Shown in pieces: positions 20,256-32,333 of a DNA stretch of 45,710 nucleotides. The DNA lies in NCBI GenBank assembly GCA_004369085.1, contig ML210187.1:154297-200006 (forward strand), read 5' to 3'. The position numbers were made by a program, and so were the translations under genes. Every line of letters begins with the position of its first letter. The first letter of the stretch is position 1. Below the pieces are notes generated by a model, which was not told the DNA's origin, made no database searches, and saw only the letters and a program-made list of their open reading frames with translations. This DNA comes from Coprinopsis marcescibilis. Lineage: Eukaryota > Basidiomycota > Agaricomycetes > Agaricales > Psathyrellaceae.

Positions 20256-22425
20256 ATAGGAGCGGCTCGGAACTTGTTAAGACCCAAGTCTGTGCTGATC
20301 GGATGTGAGCGTAGCCGTGAGTGTGATCGACTGGTTCTCATTATCTTTGCCTCCCACCCTGGCGTCCCTCTCCCAGATAACGCCATTTTCATCGTCAGAA
20401 GCGAAGACCCTCGATTCAAAACTGATAAGCCCCAGCGCAATCTGTGAAATTCTTGCCTCATTTAACAACAGAAGCAAATTGCTAACTACATTCTTTGATA
20501 GGTGTCCAACTTGAAAAATGGCCTTCCTGTATCTTCGGACGCACACCGAAGTACCACGACCATTTGTTTTGACGGCTCTCAAGTGAACCGTTCATGGAGA
20601 ACTTTGATTTCAATTGGCACCTTCCCAGTGTGCAAACTGAGACGCAGTCGGAACGATTCGCATGGGCTCTACATAACCCGGCCACAAATGTTAACGTGAC
20701 ATACTTGTTTCTGTGAAGTGTACACCTGTGGCAACCGTTGGACATCCAGAAGACTTCTTTCGTCTACCGTCGCTGTTGTTCATTTGGTCAGCAAATCGCA
20801 ACGGGTGTCAGTGGGTAGATTCTTGGGTCGATGACACACGCTTTCCCCGCCTGTGGCGTTGTGTGCGCACTGCGGCGTGATAACAATTTCATCTATAGGC
20901 CGGTGAGTCGACGGTGTACAATGTGACCTTGGCAGTCAGCTGACCCGGAAAATAGTGCCCGTCTGGAATCTTACAACGAGGTTTTGTACCACCACGAACT
21001 GCAAGCCCCAAGTTCCGAATATATCTTGAGAATTTCCGGTCAACCTTTGTTTTCAAGTAGGCATATGACCTCAGTTCCTGCCTCCCGGACACTGACAATG
21101 CACTTCTACCGTATTCCATGTGCTTCAGAAAGTGTATTATGTGTCAGAGTGCAGAGTAGACGCGCGGAAATCGACTTCCGTCCACTTCTGCAGGCAATCG
21201 CGTGCGAACTTCGAAGGTTGTTGAGTAGGTGTGTAGGACGGACATTCATTCTTGTCGCAGTCCTTCCACGTAAATTGATGCCATTCACAGGAGTTAGATC
21301 AAAAAGTCTCGTATTTTGGGATCGCTGGGCTATCTTGCTTCACGTCGGAAATATCAAGGTCGGAGCTTTGCTCTAGTGCGGGAGGAGGTCGGAGGTCGGT
21401 GTGCGGGAGATCGGGTCGGTCGTGCTTCGTTCCGTTGGCTCTTCGTCGAGCGACGATTGTCGGAACCGAGCTCATCCCCTGAAAGAACTGGAAGCCCCTG
21501 CACCCAAGCCATAGTTGAATCGCTTTCATGCCCTTCGTATCTTGGCCAAAGCAAGAGAAAATCAGTTCCAAGCGAGAATCTAACAATTTAGGACTGATCA
21601 GTTCAACTACCTTCTTCTCGTGGGAATGTTGGGACGCCTTCCAAAGGTGCCGTCCATCTCATTCATAGAGCCTTGTGTTGAGTGATCCAATTCGATCACC
21701 CGGCTCGAGAGTGGCGTTTGAAGCATATCACAAGGCGCAACATGAATGGATTTCTCATCATCCATCTTCGAAGGTCTAAACAGCTTCGACAGTAGAACCA
21801 CACGCGATTCAAAAGTTCGAAGGAAGCTTAACCACATGCTCTTAATGCCTTACCTGGGAAGGAATAGGACAAGCTCAACTTGTATATGGGGAATACGGAA
21901 CTTCGCTCGATATCGATCGTTGTACTTGTTCACGCCGATTATATGCCTATCGATGGTGTAGCGTCTATCAATAGTACGTCCCCTGCCCCAGTTGAGGAGA
22001 AGGTTTACGACGCGTTTTCGGGGACGGAAAAGGCTACACGCCGGTACTATCTGCGAGAAATACGGCCACACGAACCTTCAGACTCGTTGTGCATGCGTTC
22101 CGTGCTACCTTCACGCAAGGTTTTACTCACGAAGAACACAGATCTCGTTCACTCCCCAATGGAATCGTGCAGCAAAGCTTCAGACCAGCATCGAATAGGC
22201 AACAATATCACAGAATTGCTAGCCCCATAAGGGCTCTCGTGTCACAAATCTGGTGTGGGACGTGACCGAGACAGCGTTCAATCCTCCGATTTGGGTTCCA
22301 GCGATTATCATCTGGCCCGGCTCGATTATCGCATACCCAGTGGTAATGGCGACTTTGTGCAATCGTGCTATCCGGAATCGGGAGGAGCGGTGCGCTTCTA
22401 ACCTACACGTCGCCCCATGATAAAG
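20256..22425. other. 2.2 kb without a supported gene
   Basis: Many short overlapping frames occur on both strands. The stretch 20573-20716 (plus) reads as 47 codons that look protein-like (from MENFDFNWHLP onward). It has no upstream continuation in frame and no recognisable family, so it may be a decayed exon. The right end is the upstream region of the protease. Confidence 0.45.
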
Positions 22426-22433
22426 TATAAAAG
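22426..22433 (+). promoter_or_regulatory. TATA box of the subtilase gene
   Basis: TATAAAAG lies 117 bp before the ATG at 22550. This gives a leader of roughly 85 nt, which is pyrimidine-rich. Confidence 0.6.
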
Positions 22434-22549
22434 CCATGTTCTATCTCTTCCCAATTCTTCACACTGGAAGCCTTCCAAGTGCCCCTCTACTCCTCGAGAC
22501 CTAAATCTTCGGTGTTTCATCCATCCCCCTTCATTTCTCCGCAGTTACA

Positions 22550-24505
22550 ATGCATTTCACCGCCGTTTTCGCCACTCTCGCCGTTCTCCTGACAACACCC
22601 ATCGTGTTGGCGGCACCCGGTGCATCGTTGATGTCTGTTGAGACCTTCAGCGGCGAGACCACTGGCAAGCACATTGTCAAGTTCAGGGCTGGCGTTTCCC
22701 GAAGCGCACGAAGGCAGTGGATCCGCAGGCTCAAGCTTGCGGCCAACACCGAAGACTGGGATCTCATCAACGGTATCGCAGGTTCGTCGTCCAAGTCTTG
22801 ATTCGCCGCTTGGTCGTTCAACGGGTGCACATTTCGATAGGAAACCTCAACGAGGAGGCGCTCAACACCCTGCGAGCATCTGAGGATGTCGAATACATCA
22901 CTGAGGATGGTATCGTACATACCATGGCAGCTGTGACCCAGTTAGTCCTTTGATACTCCCTGATCCGGGCTTATTATTAACTCCCGGAAAGGAGCAACGC
23001 ACCCTGGGGTCTTCAGAGAATCTCACAAGCTGGAATCCTTTCAAACACCAACGCTGCGTATGTCCTGTGCAGTTTCATTACGACTGTTCCCGACTGACCG
23101 CCACACAGTGCGCTTACCTACTCCTACACCTATGACTCATCCGCTGGTAGTGGTGTCGACATCTACATTGCTGGTATGTATAGAGCAATTAGGCCCGGAT
23201 GTTGAAACTGACCGCCTACTATTTTTATAGATACCGGTGAGAACCATGCCCTTCTGAGTTTCTGACAAACTAAATACCCACGAAACCTCAGGTGTTCTGG
23301 TCACTCATGTAAGAGTTATTTGTTTCGCGTACAGCAAGACAGCTGCTCACACCATTATTAGTCTCAATTCGGTGGACGTGCTCGATGGGGTGGTACCTTC
23401 GGAACTACCGGGTATGTTCTCACTCTGCGGCAGATAGCTAGCCTGCTGATACTCTCATCTAGGTCGACTGATGGACACGGTCACGGAACTCACTGCGCGT
23501 GCGTTTGAACTTTTCTCATTCTGCACGTTCCCGAAGGGTACTCATCGTTATTAGTGGCACAGCTGCAGGTAGCCAATACGGTGTCGCAAAGGTAAGCATC
23601 GGTATCTCTCGACAGTCGTTTTGTCCCTCTAACATCCCCGTTCTATAGAATGCATCCATCATTGCCGTCAAGGTTTTGTCCGATGCTGGATCTGGTAGCA
23701 TTGCAGGAATGTGCGTATGGCTTTACTAGCGGACACTACAACTATCTTACACGATGTTCAGTGTATCTGGATTGGATTGGATCCGTGGCCAAGCCGCCGC
23801 TTCAGGACGACCAACAGTCGTCTCTATGTCTCTTGGTGGTGGCGCCAACACTGCTCTCGACAACGCTGTTGCCAACGTATGTGAATCAATCCTATCCCCG
23901 AACACAGACTTACTCCCTTTTAGCTTGTCTCTGCTGGTATTCATGTCACCGTCGCTGCTGGAAATGACAACCGAGACGCTGCCAACACCTCGCCCGCCCG
24001 AACCCCATCCGCCATCACCGTCGGTGCCTCCAACATCCTCGATCAGAAGGCTTCCTTCTCCAACTTTGGCCCTATTGTCGACGTCTTCGCTCCAGGCCAA
24101 GCAGTGATCAGCTCTTGGATCGGAGCCAGCAACGCCGTACGTCGCCTCTCCTCTGCTTTCCTTTAGCCTACCATCTAATATTATGTATTCGTTCCAGGCT
24201 ACGAACAGCATCTCCGGAACCTCCATGGTAAGTTTGCGCTGGATTATCCTTGATATGGTACTACGTTCTGATATATCTATAAGGCTACTCCCCACGTTGC
24301 TGGCTTGGTCGCATACTTGATCTCCAAGGAGGGTAACGCCGCCCCCGCTGTCATCGAAGCCAGAATCAAGGCCCTCTCCGTCAAGGGCGTCATCACCGGT
24401 CTCAGTAAGGCATACAATAGCATCGTCTTCGGTCTCTATACTGACTAGCAACCTTCTTCAGATGCCGCAACTGCTAACAACCTTGCCCAAATCGGCCCCG
24501 TTTAA
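22550..24505 (+). CDS. secreted subtilisin-like serine protease (proteinase K type, S8)
   Basis: A secreted endopeptidase made as a preproenzyme. Fifteen exons give 397 residues: 22550-22781, 22841-22940, 22992-23057, 23109-23173, 23231-23236, 23292-23308, 23362-23411, 23463-23498, 23555-23591, 23649-23710, 23762-23876, 23924-24136, 24198-24227, 24284-24404 and 24462-24505. A signal peptide (ending near VLAAP) is followed by an inhibitor I9 propeptide (KHIVKFRAGVSRSA, then VEYITEDG). The mature part starts near NAPWGLQRIS. The catalytic triad is Asp in ADTGV, His in GHGTHCAG and Ser in GTSMATPHVAG; the oxyanion Asn is in AAGNDNRDAANTSPA. Length and order are normal for fungal S8A proteases. 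The catalytic Asp is encoded across a 6-nt exon. All splice sites keep the frame. Confidence 0.93.
23231..23236 (+). other. six-base micro-exon carrying the catalytic Asp
   Basis: The exon is ATACCG, between a TAG acceptor at 23229-23230 and a GTGAGA donor at 23237. It completes the Asp codon, encodes Thr and begins Gly of the DTG motif. Skipping it keeps the frame but removes two residues including the catalytic Asp. The next exon is only 17 nt (23292-23308). Confidence 0.85.
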
Positions 24506-26019
24506 GAGCCTGCTTCACCACTGACGTAATTGCGACAGATTTGTCCCTTCTCGAGGGTTCATTGAAAAACGAAACGAATAAAGTACATACTGTACCATAA
24601 ATTGTACCTCCAGGAATGACAATATCATATTTATGCCCTGAACACGTTGATAAAGCGGAATGGAAGAAAAAATCGAGGAACAAAATTTTGCATATAGAGT
24701 ATAGTATATGGCCGCAAGCAAAACTTGAGTTGTAGGAAAGCAATTATTAAGATAATTTAATATATGATTAAAATCGAAAACTATATCCTTGCCCTTATTC
24801 TAATCTTTTGAGTGATTTTCACTTCAATGAGTCCTTGAAGTGGTAAATTCTCTTTCATAACTTCATTCAAATGGTCTTCTGCGCAAATTTAATCATTTGA
24901 GAGCAATGTCAAACATCATCATTCTATTTTCTGCGCATATTTCTCTTCTCACTTTTGTATTTAAAGGTCGTTGGAGCTCAGGAAACAGCAAATACAAAGC
25001 TTTGGCACAATAAATAAGAAAATAGTTGAATATCTATTAAATCCTATTCCCGACCCTATACTTTATAATTACCCTCAAAAAAATCCGAAGAATTCAGTAT
25101 TGGCTTTTCCCGTGTCTTCTACAAAAGACCCCTTGTACGCCCACCTGGCGCGTCGACGGCCTTTATAAGGTATATACCATATTACTTCCCTACTATACAT
25201 ACTCTGCTCAGCTGTATAGGGATAGGGTAGGGTTGAATCAGAATCAGAATCAGAATCGTTTCCCAAAGATTGAAACGTTTTCAGGACACGGTGCAAAGGG
25301 AGGCATTGTATAATAATTCTTGGCACAAAACTTGCTTTTTCTGGAGCATCAAGAAGCTGTGGGACAACCCTCCTGTCCCGTTCTACTGTCCGTATCGTGC
25401 GATTGTGGCATGCATCGCGCGGCGCTACCTGGTTGAGAAAATGAGATATTGACAAAATCCGGATAAGAATATGAATGAGCTCATACACAAATCATTTGAA
25501 ATGAGGCACGATCAGGCATAATTGGCGTCTCTTTCCTTTCAACTTGTTGTAATCGTGCGAGTGACTAGGAGAAGCATGTATTCATTTATTCGATAGCGCC
25601 TCCCATCTCTCGTCATAGGGTTCAAGTTGGTGCCACATAATAGACGCCCAAGGAAGGGCTTCCTGTTTTGGTGGTCTGCGAGCTTAGTAGCCTGAGAGTT
25701 CATCTTTACCTGGTGTTTTGCTTATCATGCCGTCCTAAACTGAACGTAGAATAACTTAGCCTTTGCCACAGCAGACATTCCTCAACTGGGGTCATGTCGA
25801 GCAGAGCATCCAAATTGGATTATCAATGATTAAGTTATTCTAGGATGTGGTCAGAAGATCCTTGTCGAATGAATGTTTGGGCGAAGCTGTGATACGCTGT
25901 TGAGATAAAAAAGGTTGACCTTGTATACACCTTTTGTTCTTTCTTCTTTCTTCTCCAACCACCCACTGCACAAGCCGAGAGACCACTGGAGAGGCGGACA
26001 AAGGATAGACCTACTGTAA
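24506..26019. other. AT-rich intergenic region
   Basis: From about 24520 to 25470 the base composition is clearly richer in A and T than its surroundings, especially 24720-25080. No gene is recognised. A hexamer repeat (GAATCA, three full units plus five bases) is at 25235-25257. The frame at 25075-25488 on the minus strand has no motif. Confidence 0.55.
25235..25257. repeat. short tandem repeat (GAATCA)3.8
   Basis: GAATCA is repeated three times and followed by GAATC. Confidence 0.95.
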
Positions 26020-26220
26020 CCTGCCAAGTTGAATTCCGATGCCGTTATACCTCTACCTGAATGGGCCTCTGCAGGATGACAGTACGGGTGACGAGGATGC
26101 TCCTCAGATATTGCAAACCTTGGGGCCTGAGCATGCCGCCGGCGAGGAGCTTGGTGATCCCGAACGATGGTAGGAATCGCTGGCTTGCCATAGCTCTGAG
26201 ACCATCTGACCGTCAGTTTT
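26020..26220 (+). pseudogene. duplicated leader exon of the ankyrin gene, copy 1
   Basis: This segment is colinear with 26301-26507. It carries an ATG at 26039 and codons such as LYLYLNGPLQDD and LGPEHAA that match the first exon of the ankyrin gene (LYPHLNGPLQDY, LGPEHAA). A small indel in the later part changes the frame, and the donor equivalent reads GTAGGA rather than GTAAGA. No ankyrin repeats follow before the second copy, so this is a tandem duplicate of exon 1 plus part of intron 1. Confidence 0.75.
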
Positions 26221-26319
26221 GTCACTGAGCAGCACGGGGTCACGTGGCTTGGGCAAGACTCCGCATTGTCGTCGCTGCCTCGCAATCTACCAACCACCTA
26301 CCTGCCAATTTGAATTCCA

Positions 26320-27126
26320 ATGGTGCTGTACCCCCACCTGAATGGGCCTCTGCAGGACTACAGTATGATTGGCGAGGTTCCTCGTGCGTTATGGCAAAAC
26401 TTGAGCTTGGGGCCTGAGCATGCCGCGGCGACGAACTTGATGATCCCGAACGATGGTAAGAATCACTGGCTTGCTATAGCTCTGACACCATCTGACCGTC
26501 AGTTTTGACACCGCAGTATTTGATATAGGCTGGAAGTTCAGTCATAGGTGGATCACACCACTCATTAGAGCCTCGGAGTATGGGGATCTCGATGCAGTGA
26601 AACTCTTGCTGGGGGACGTTGACATTGAGATTGTCAATGCAACGGATACGGACGGCTGGAGCGCGCTGACGCACGCGTCGCGTAAGGGGCATGTGGAGGT
26701 TGTCCGAGCCATCCTTGGATTTCAAAGCACCAGGACCAGGATGGGCAACGCCGCCTCGGACAGCCAGTCCGCTATGGTGCCGGTATTGCGGTCAACGGGG
26801 CTTCAAGGGATGGCCTGACTGCCTTGATGTATGCGGCATATTTCGGCCACACTGCAGTCGTGGAAGAGTTGCTCCGCGTCAGGGACGACATCGATGTCAA
26901 CCACTGTAGTACCCATCCTCTTTACAAAGGATCGGCCCTCGTCTACGCATCCCAGTATGGCCATCGCGATATTGTTCAGCTTCTCGTGGACCACCCAGGG
27001 GTTGACCTTAACGTCGTAGGCCGAAATGGATTGATGGCACTTGGTTGGGCTAGGGAGAATCAGCACAAGGAGATAGAAGAGCTCCTCTACTCTCGTGGTG
27101 CACAGGAGCGCAGATGGTATCGATAA
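26320..27126 (+). pseudogene. ankyrin-repeat protein gene with a frameshift
   Basis: Ankyrin repeats mediate protein-protein contacts. Exon 1 (26320-26455) starts MVLYPHLNGPLQDYS and ends at a GTAAGA donor; exon 2 starts at 26517. About four repeats are visible: TPLIRASEYGDLDAVKLLL, SALTHASRKGHVEVVRAIL, then in another frame TALMYAAYFGHTAVVEELL and SALVYASQYGHRDIVQLL, then a final partial repeat ending at the stop at 27126. The frame changes between about 26722 and 26785. No intron with usable length and signals explains the shift, so a one- or two-base indel is likely. The whole is short for an ankyrin protein (about 250 residues). It may be a pseudogene, a recent break, or an assembly error. 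Confidence 0.7.
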
Positions 27127-29112
27127 TATTGGTGTTTGTGTTCGTTGGCTCGATGTCTATATGACTCTACGTAGGTAACCCCACCCTTCTTATGTACTAG
27201 ACTTAGTATTTTTAACTTGTCAATCATCTGAGTCATGGTTAATATCAAAGCCTTGTCATTGAAGGGCGCGGATCTACTTGTACATACATCTTTATCGCCT
27301 CTAGGCTTCATAGCGCGCCCAGCGCCAGTCGCAATACGACTCTTAACTCGACCCATGCTCGTCCAACCACCTATTGACGACATGAGGCAAAGGACACGCA
27401 GTCGACTCGGCCTTATCCTGCGTGCTCTGGGTCTGGTAAAACTGCTGACAGCATTGGTATAACTTGCGCATATTTATATGGCACCGTTCCGGTGTGTAAG
27501 TGTATTTGTTGAGGCAGGTTTGCAGTGCACATGCTGTGTTTGTGTGAGGGTGTTAGCGATGTGAGGCAAGGAGTTATGTGTTAAAAATAAAGCAAAGCTG
27601 AACTTAGAGCTTCGCGTAGAAAGAACTACGACGACGTTCGCGTCCTCTTGGTGAATCCGCAACAGGAATCTGGGATTGAAAGAATTCGCGAATCGACTAT
27701 TATGTGGAAACGGAACCTAGACAATTTGAACCCACCTTCGCTTTGACACGCGTTTATTTCTTTCTGTGAAGAGTATATGTTGTCAGAGGCTTCCAAAGAC
27801 ATTTCTATACTCGAAGCTTGAAGCAAGCTTACTGACCTTTGGCATCTCGCAAGGCGAAGTCAGGGTTCGTCGTCAACCGACATTCTCAATCAGGTTGCGT
27901 CATAGGAAGAGGTCGGGCCGGGCCATACCGTGAAATAGTCTCCGCTTTAAATAATACGGAAGGATCCGACGCATCGTCGCCGCTGTCCATGATTCCTGAA
28001 CGATGTTCACTGCGGGCGATGGTCTAACCAAGGCAACTCGAGAGTCTTGAAATGCAAGGTGCGCTTCACCCCAGTATCTAATTTAATACTTGGTTTCTGA
28101 TGGCACAGATATCTACAGCTTATGCTATGTCGTACAAATATCTGCATCACCCACCCACCCCCTGCCCCAGCTGCCAGCCCCAAGGGTTTAAACTCAAGGC
28201 CAAAGGGTTTAAGGGACAAGAAAGGGACTTTCGGATCCTCTGTAGGAGTCACGAGGACCTGTACTCGTAAACGTGAGTTGTTGCTGTTGTTACTATGTAC
28301 ATAATGCAATCTGAATTTGGTCAGTTTCGCGGTTTGTAGGTTTGCAGGAGTGTGTCGTTCTGATGTCCCAGGCCCTTTGTGTACTTTCAATTTCGGCGAG
28401 AAGGTCGGATGGCTAGGGCTATGGCTATAGCGGCACTGGCTGATACATGGATCTAGTAATCCGTTGGAGAGACAAGGCTATGCTTGTCTCGGAAGTCTAT
28501 TTTCGGTGAGCATTCAACGCTGTTCAACAACGCTTCAAGGGCCTTGTCTAACCCATCGCACGTATATATCAGCTTCCAGAATCGCTCCCCGCGAAACACG
28601 AAACAGGAAGGACGATTTAAATAAGGCAACCATGGATCCGCTTGGTGGCTTGGCACGTCCAAACGGGGAGACCTGCCAGCATGAACGGCTACATATGTAC
28701 CGCATAGCTGCGAGAGGAAGCCGCCAGCTCCAACGGGGTTTCACAATCAATAAACAACCAATGCCGTGCAGCGCCTCCACGACGAAAGCGTCCAAATGTC
28801 GCCGCCAATCCCTTTCCGGCGCCCGCAGCTTACCTCGTTCTACTTTTATGGTTTCCCCAATTTCCACCCTTCGCGAGAATTGTACTTAGAGGACGGGAGC
28901 TGGTGCGACACCGCCTTTCTGCTTTCCTCTTCCTCACCCTCAGTGTTCCATCCGAAATCCGCCCCGTCACACATACCGCTGGAAACCGCACATTAAATCA
29001 ACGACGGATTCGGATTGGTCGTTTAGGCTTGGCTAGTCGTTCGCTTCATCTAGGAGAGCCGTGAAGGCCGATACTCAAAGGCCTCCAGTCCCACAAACCA
29101 ACGAAATAAAGC
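27127..29112. other. 2 kb without a supported gene
   Basis: Only short unsupported frames occur on both strands; the longest (28464-28889, 141 codons) overlaps an antisense frame and has no motif. The right end is the upstream region of the next gene. Confidence 0.45.
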
Positions 29113-32100
29113 ATGTCGGATACAACATCACAACCCTCTTCCTCCTTTCCCCCTTCCTCGCCTTCCGCAACACCAGTGAACCAGAGCACAACGGCGCAAG
29201 CGAACGAAGCGACCCGGATGGCAGCTATAATCGGCGGCACGGTCGGTGGGCTGCTGCTCCTGGCCATCGTTGTGGCTGCGATTGTGGTACCACGGCAGAG
29301 ACGCCGCAAGGCTGCCAAGGAGATACGCAAACGACAGATGGTGGATTTTGATCCGCCGTTTTGGGATGGCAATGCGGGTGTGGGTTCAGGTAAATTGGGG
29401 GGAGACAAGGAGGACCGCCATGGTAGTGGCAATAGCGATAATGGCAGCGGGAACGGGAACGGGAACAGGAATATGAATAGCAGCTGGAAGAAGAAGAAAG
29501 AATACCCGGTCAATGATGGGACGTTTGGAACGAGGGGTGGGAGGAACCACCGCTCGACGGAATCTGATCTGGTTGGGATGTTGCCCTTACTCGGTATGTT
29601 CTTTGGTTCTTTGGTTCTATTACGGGTTTGTCGGGTCGTTCCGTGTTGCTGGAGTTGTTACAATCTCCATCTTCATCCACATCTTCATCTGCACCAACAC
29701 CGAAATTGGCATTGACATTCATCCGAGGCTGTACAAGTTAACTGACGAAACCTTGATCACCTATGCTTTGTGGGTGATCTCTAGGCAATGGCGATGTGGG
29801 TTCGCCATCAAGTTATAATCCAAATTTCGGTGCCAGCGTACAAATAGCAGGTGGTTGGGAGGAAGGCGCTGGGGTGTATCCGCATCCACAACCACATACG
29901 CCACAGTCCGCACTCCGCGAACAGCGGTTCAAACAGCTGCAAGAGCGTGAACGCCTGTTGGGATCTGCAATCGACTACCCTCACCAACATTACGACTACG
30001 AAATCGAACAGGAAGAAAACGAAGAGGATAGGATCATGCCCCCTCGACCGCCTAGAGATGCACATACGAGGCCTGGGTGGACTCAGTACGTCCAGCAACA
30101 CCAGAATCAGCATATTGGGGGCAGTAGGGGTACGACACCTACCGGCAGCCCCCGCGCGGTTGGCAGGCCGTTACCTGGCTCACCGCCGGCGGCGTCGCCT
30201 GGGTTTGGTGTGGGTGGACCTCGCCCGCGCAATGGCTCACCTGCACCTTCTCCCCGCCCGCTTCCACGACCCACACCTGGCACGAATCTTACCGGAGCAG
30301 GGGGTGGGGGAAGAAGTGCGATGACCCACAGTCCTAAAAGTGTACCGCAGGAGATCGGGAGGGAGCTGGACGTACCGGAACGATATCGCGCGCCTGTGTT
30401 TATCAACCCACCTCCCCCGCCCGGAGCTAAGCACCCGCACGACACCCCGCAAGGCCAGATTACGGACTCCCCTGTACCCCAGTTTAGCTTGCCTAACCCA
30501 TACGTCGACAACCTGCATTCCAACAACCCCTTCGACCCCATCTCGAAGGTACCCTCCCCGCCGCCTGCCACATCGGCCTTTCCGAATGTGTTGGAACGAT
30601 TAAAGTCGTTCGCGTCCGCTTATTCTTATAACGGAGGCTCCGTCCGATCTGATTCGGTAGGCTCAGAGGGGAGTGTGTATTCGCAGATGTCGATGTTGGG
30701 CGGTGGCGGTGCTGGTGGGGTTTCACGGGCTGGGAGCGGGAGCGTCTCGAGGGTTGGGAGCGGGAGTGTTTCGAGGGCTGCGAGTGGTGTTCGGAGCGAA
30801 AGGAATGGGGAGAGGAATGTGGGGCTGGATGCGATCGTGGAGAGGTTGGGTGCTGAGGATGGTTCTCCCGCCTCCACCCTTGTGCATACGCATGCTCGCG
30901 GGTATGTGCCCAGGACGCAGCGCGAGCCTTCGTCTGCGCCTCCGATGCCGTTGAGGTATGTGAAGAGTGTGAAGGGCAAGGAGAGGGATGGGGGGTCGAG
31001 GAGGTTGCCGACTCCGCCTAGTGTGTTTAGTGAAAGAGGAGAGAGGGGTGATGAGAGGAGTGGGTCTGGGGATACGGATTCTGATTCGGGGTTTGCGACT
31101 AGGGGGTCGCATTTTACGGGTGGTTCCCATTCCAATACCGGTGGTGGGTCGAAGATCGGTGGAGGCCTCGACGACGGTACCAACGCCAACGACAAGTCCA
31201 GACTCGACGTTTATGGAAAAAGCCATGGGCATGTTAAATCTGCCTCGATGGGGAATTTGAATTTGGGTGTGAGTGAGGGGCTGGATACTGTTGCTATTGG
31301 GAATTTGATTAGGGATCGGGCGAAGGTTGATGGGAGGTACGAGGGGGAGGGGGTGTTTGATTATGCCCGCGGCAATGGCAGTCCCAATGCGAGGGAAGGA
31401 CGAGGCTCGAAGATTTCTGTTGATGTGAATGTGCATCGCGTGTCGGGTGGTGTGCGGTCTCGCGGGGAGGGTCAGCAGGAGGTGATGGGTGAAGAAAAGG
31501 AGGAGGCTGAGGCTACGCCTGGTGGATATAGCACTGAAGCGGGCAGCGAGGATATGGTGCTTTATTCTGCGGTTTCGAACCATGTGGTGCATTTGCCGAG
31601 TGTGAGGACGCGGTTGAGGGTTGAGCGGGAGATACGTGGTGGGGAAGTTCGTGTTCCGCCTTTGCCTGTACGAGCGGCGACTGCTGGGGATATCGCAGAA
31701 GTGGAGCGTGCGCCGTCCAAAGGCTCAAGCTCTAACCAGGTCCAACGTGGATCGCCCATCAAGCGTCTGCCGAGTGGGAGAGGAAGGCTGGTGGTTGTTG
31801 AGAGACCGGAGGGGCCGAGGGATGCGAGGGGGTTGGTTGATAGGAGGAGCTCGATGGAGAGGAGGGGATCTGTTAGGCCTCGTGCTGTTTCCGGACCTTC
31901 GCTTGTTGAGAATCCGATTAAGCCCGGGGTGAGGGGTCTGGGTGTTAGAGCCAAAGCGAGGGCGGAAGAGCGGGGTGGTGCTGGGAGACGACAGCCCGTT
32001 ACGCCCCCTGCGCGGTTGGATTCGTTGCCGCGGCTTGGGGATCCGATTGGCAGTGCGGGTGCAGCAGGAACGACGCCTCCAGGGTTTCTGGACCGGTCTG

Positions 32101-32333
32101 GCCTGCTAGGACGTGGTGGTGCTGACGATGAAAATGACAGCGAGGACAGGCCGGTACTCCCGCCGATAGTCCAATCCCCGCCGCTTTACCCTCTCATTGG
32201 GGCCTTTGGGATGTCCAAGGATCCGTCGATGAGGAGTCCGGAACCGACTTCGTATGTGTTTGAGAGCTTTGATGTCAATGCGTATCTGCCGGGGACTCGG
32301 CCGTTGAATGTTGGCGGGGCGGGGCGGGGGTGA
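29113..32333 (+). CDS. single-pass membrane protein with long disordered cytoplasmic tail
   Basis: A 1009-residue protein of unknown function in two exons (29113-29593 and 29785-32333). It has no signal peptide. The first 36 residues are Ser/Thr/Pro-rich with one N-glycosylation sequon (NQS at 23). One hydrophobic segment follows at residues 37-59 (IIGGTVGGLLLLAIVVAAIVV without its last residues), then PRQRRRK, which places the rest in the cytoplasm by the positive-inside rule. The tail is low in complexity: Asn/Gly repeats, Pro-rich stretches, and a Ser/Gly repeat (SRAGSGSVSRVGSGSVSRA). It is dominated by Ser, Gly, Arg and Pro, as in scaffolding or phosphoregulated proteins. The layout resembles small fungal surface sensors, but no domain confirms that. 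Very long antisense frames here are composition shadows. Confidence 0.8.

Noticed and set aside
20573..20716. Protein-like 47-codon stretch
   Set aside because: No family recognised, a stop lies directly upstream and no convincing flanking exons exist. Kept only as a remark.
23747..24451. 234-codon frame antisense to the protease
   Set aside because: It lies fully over protease exons and introns. The protease is supported by catalytic motifs and consistent splicing.
30626..31592. Long antisense frames over the membrane protein exon
   Set aside because: They are shadows of a biased GC-rich, low-complexity coding exon.
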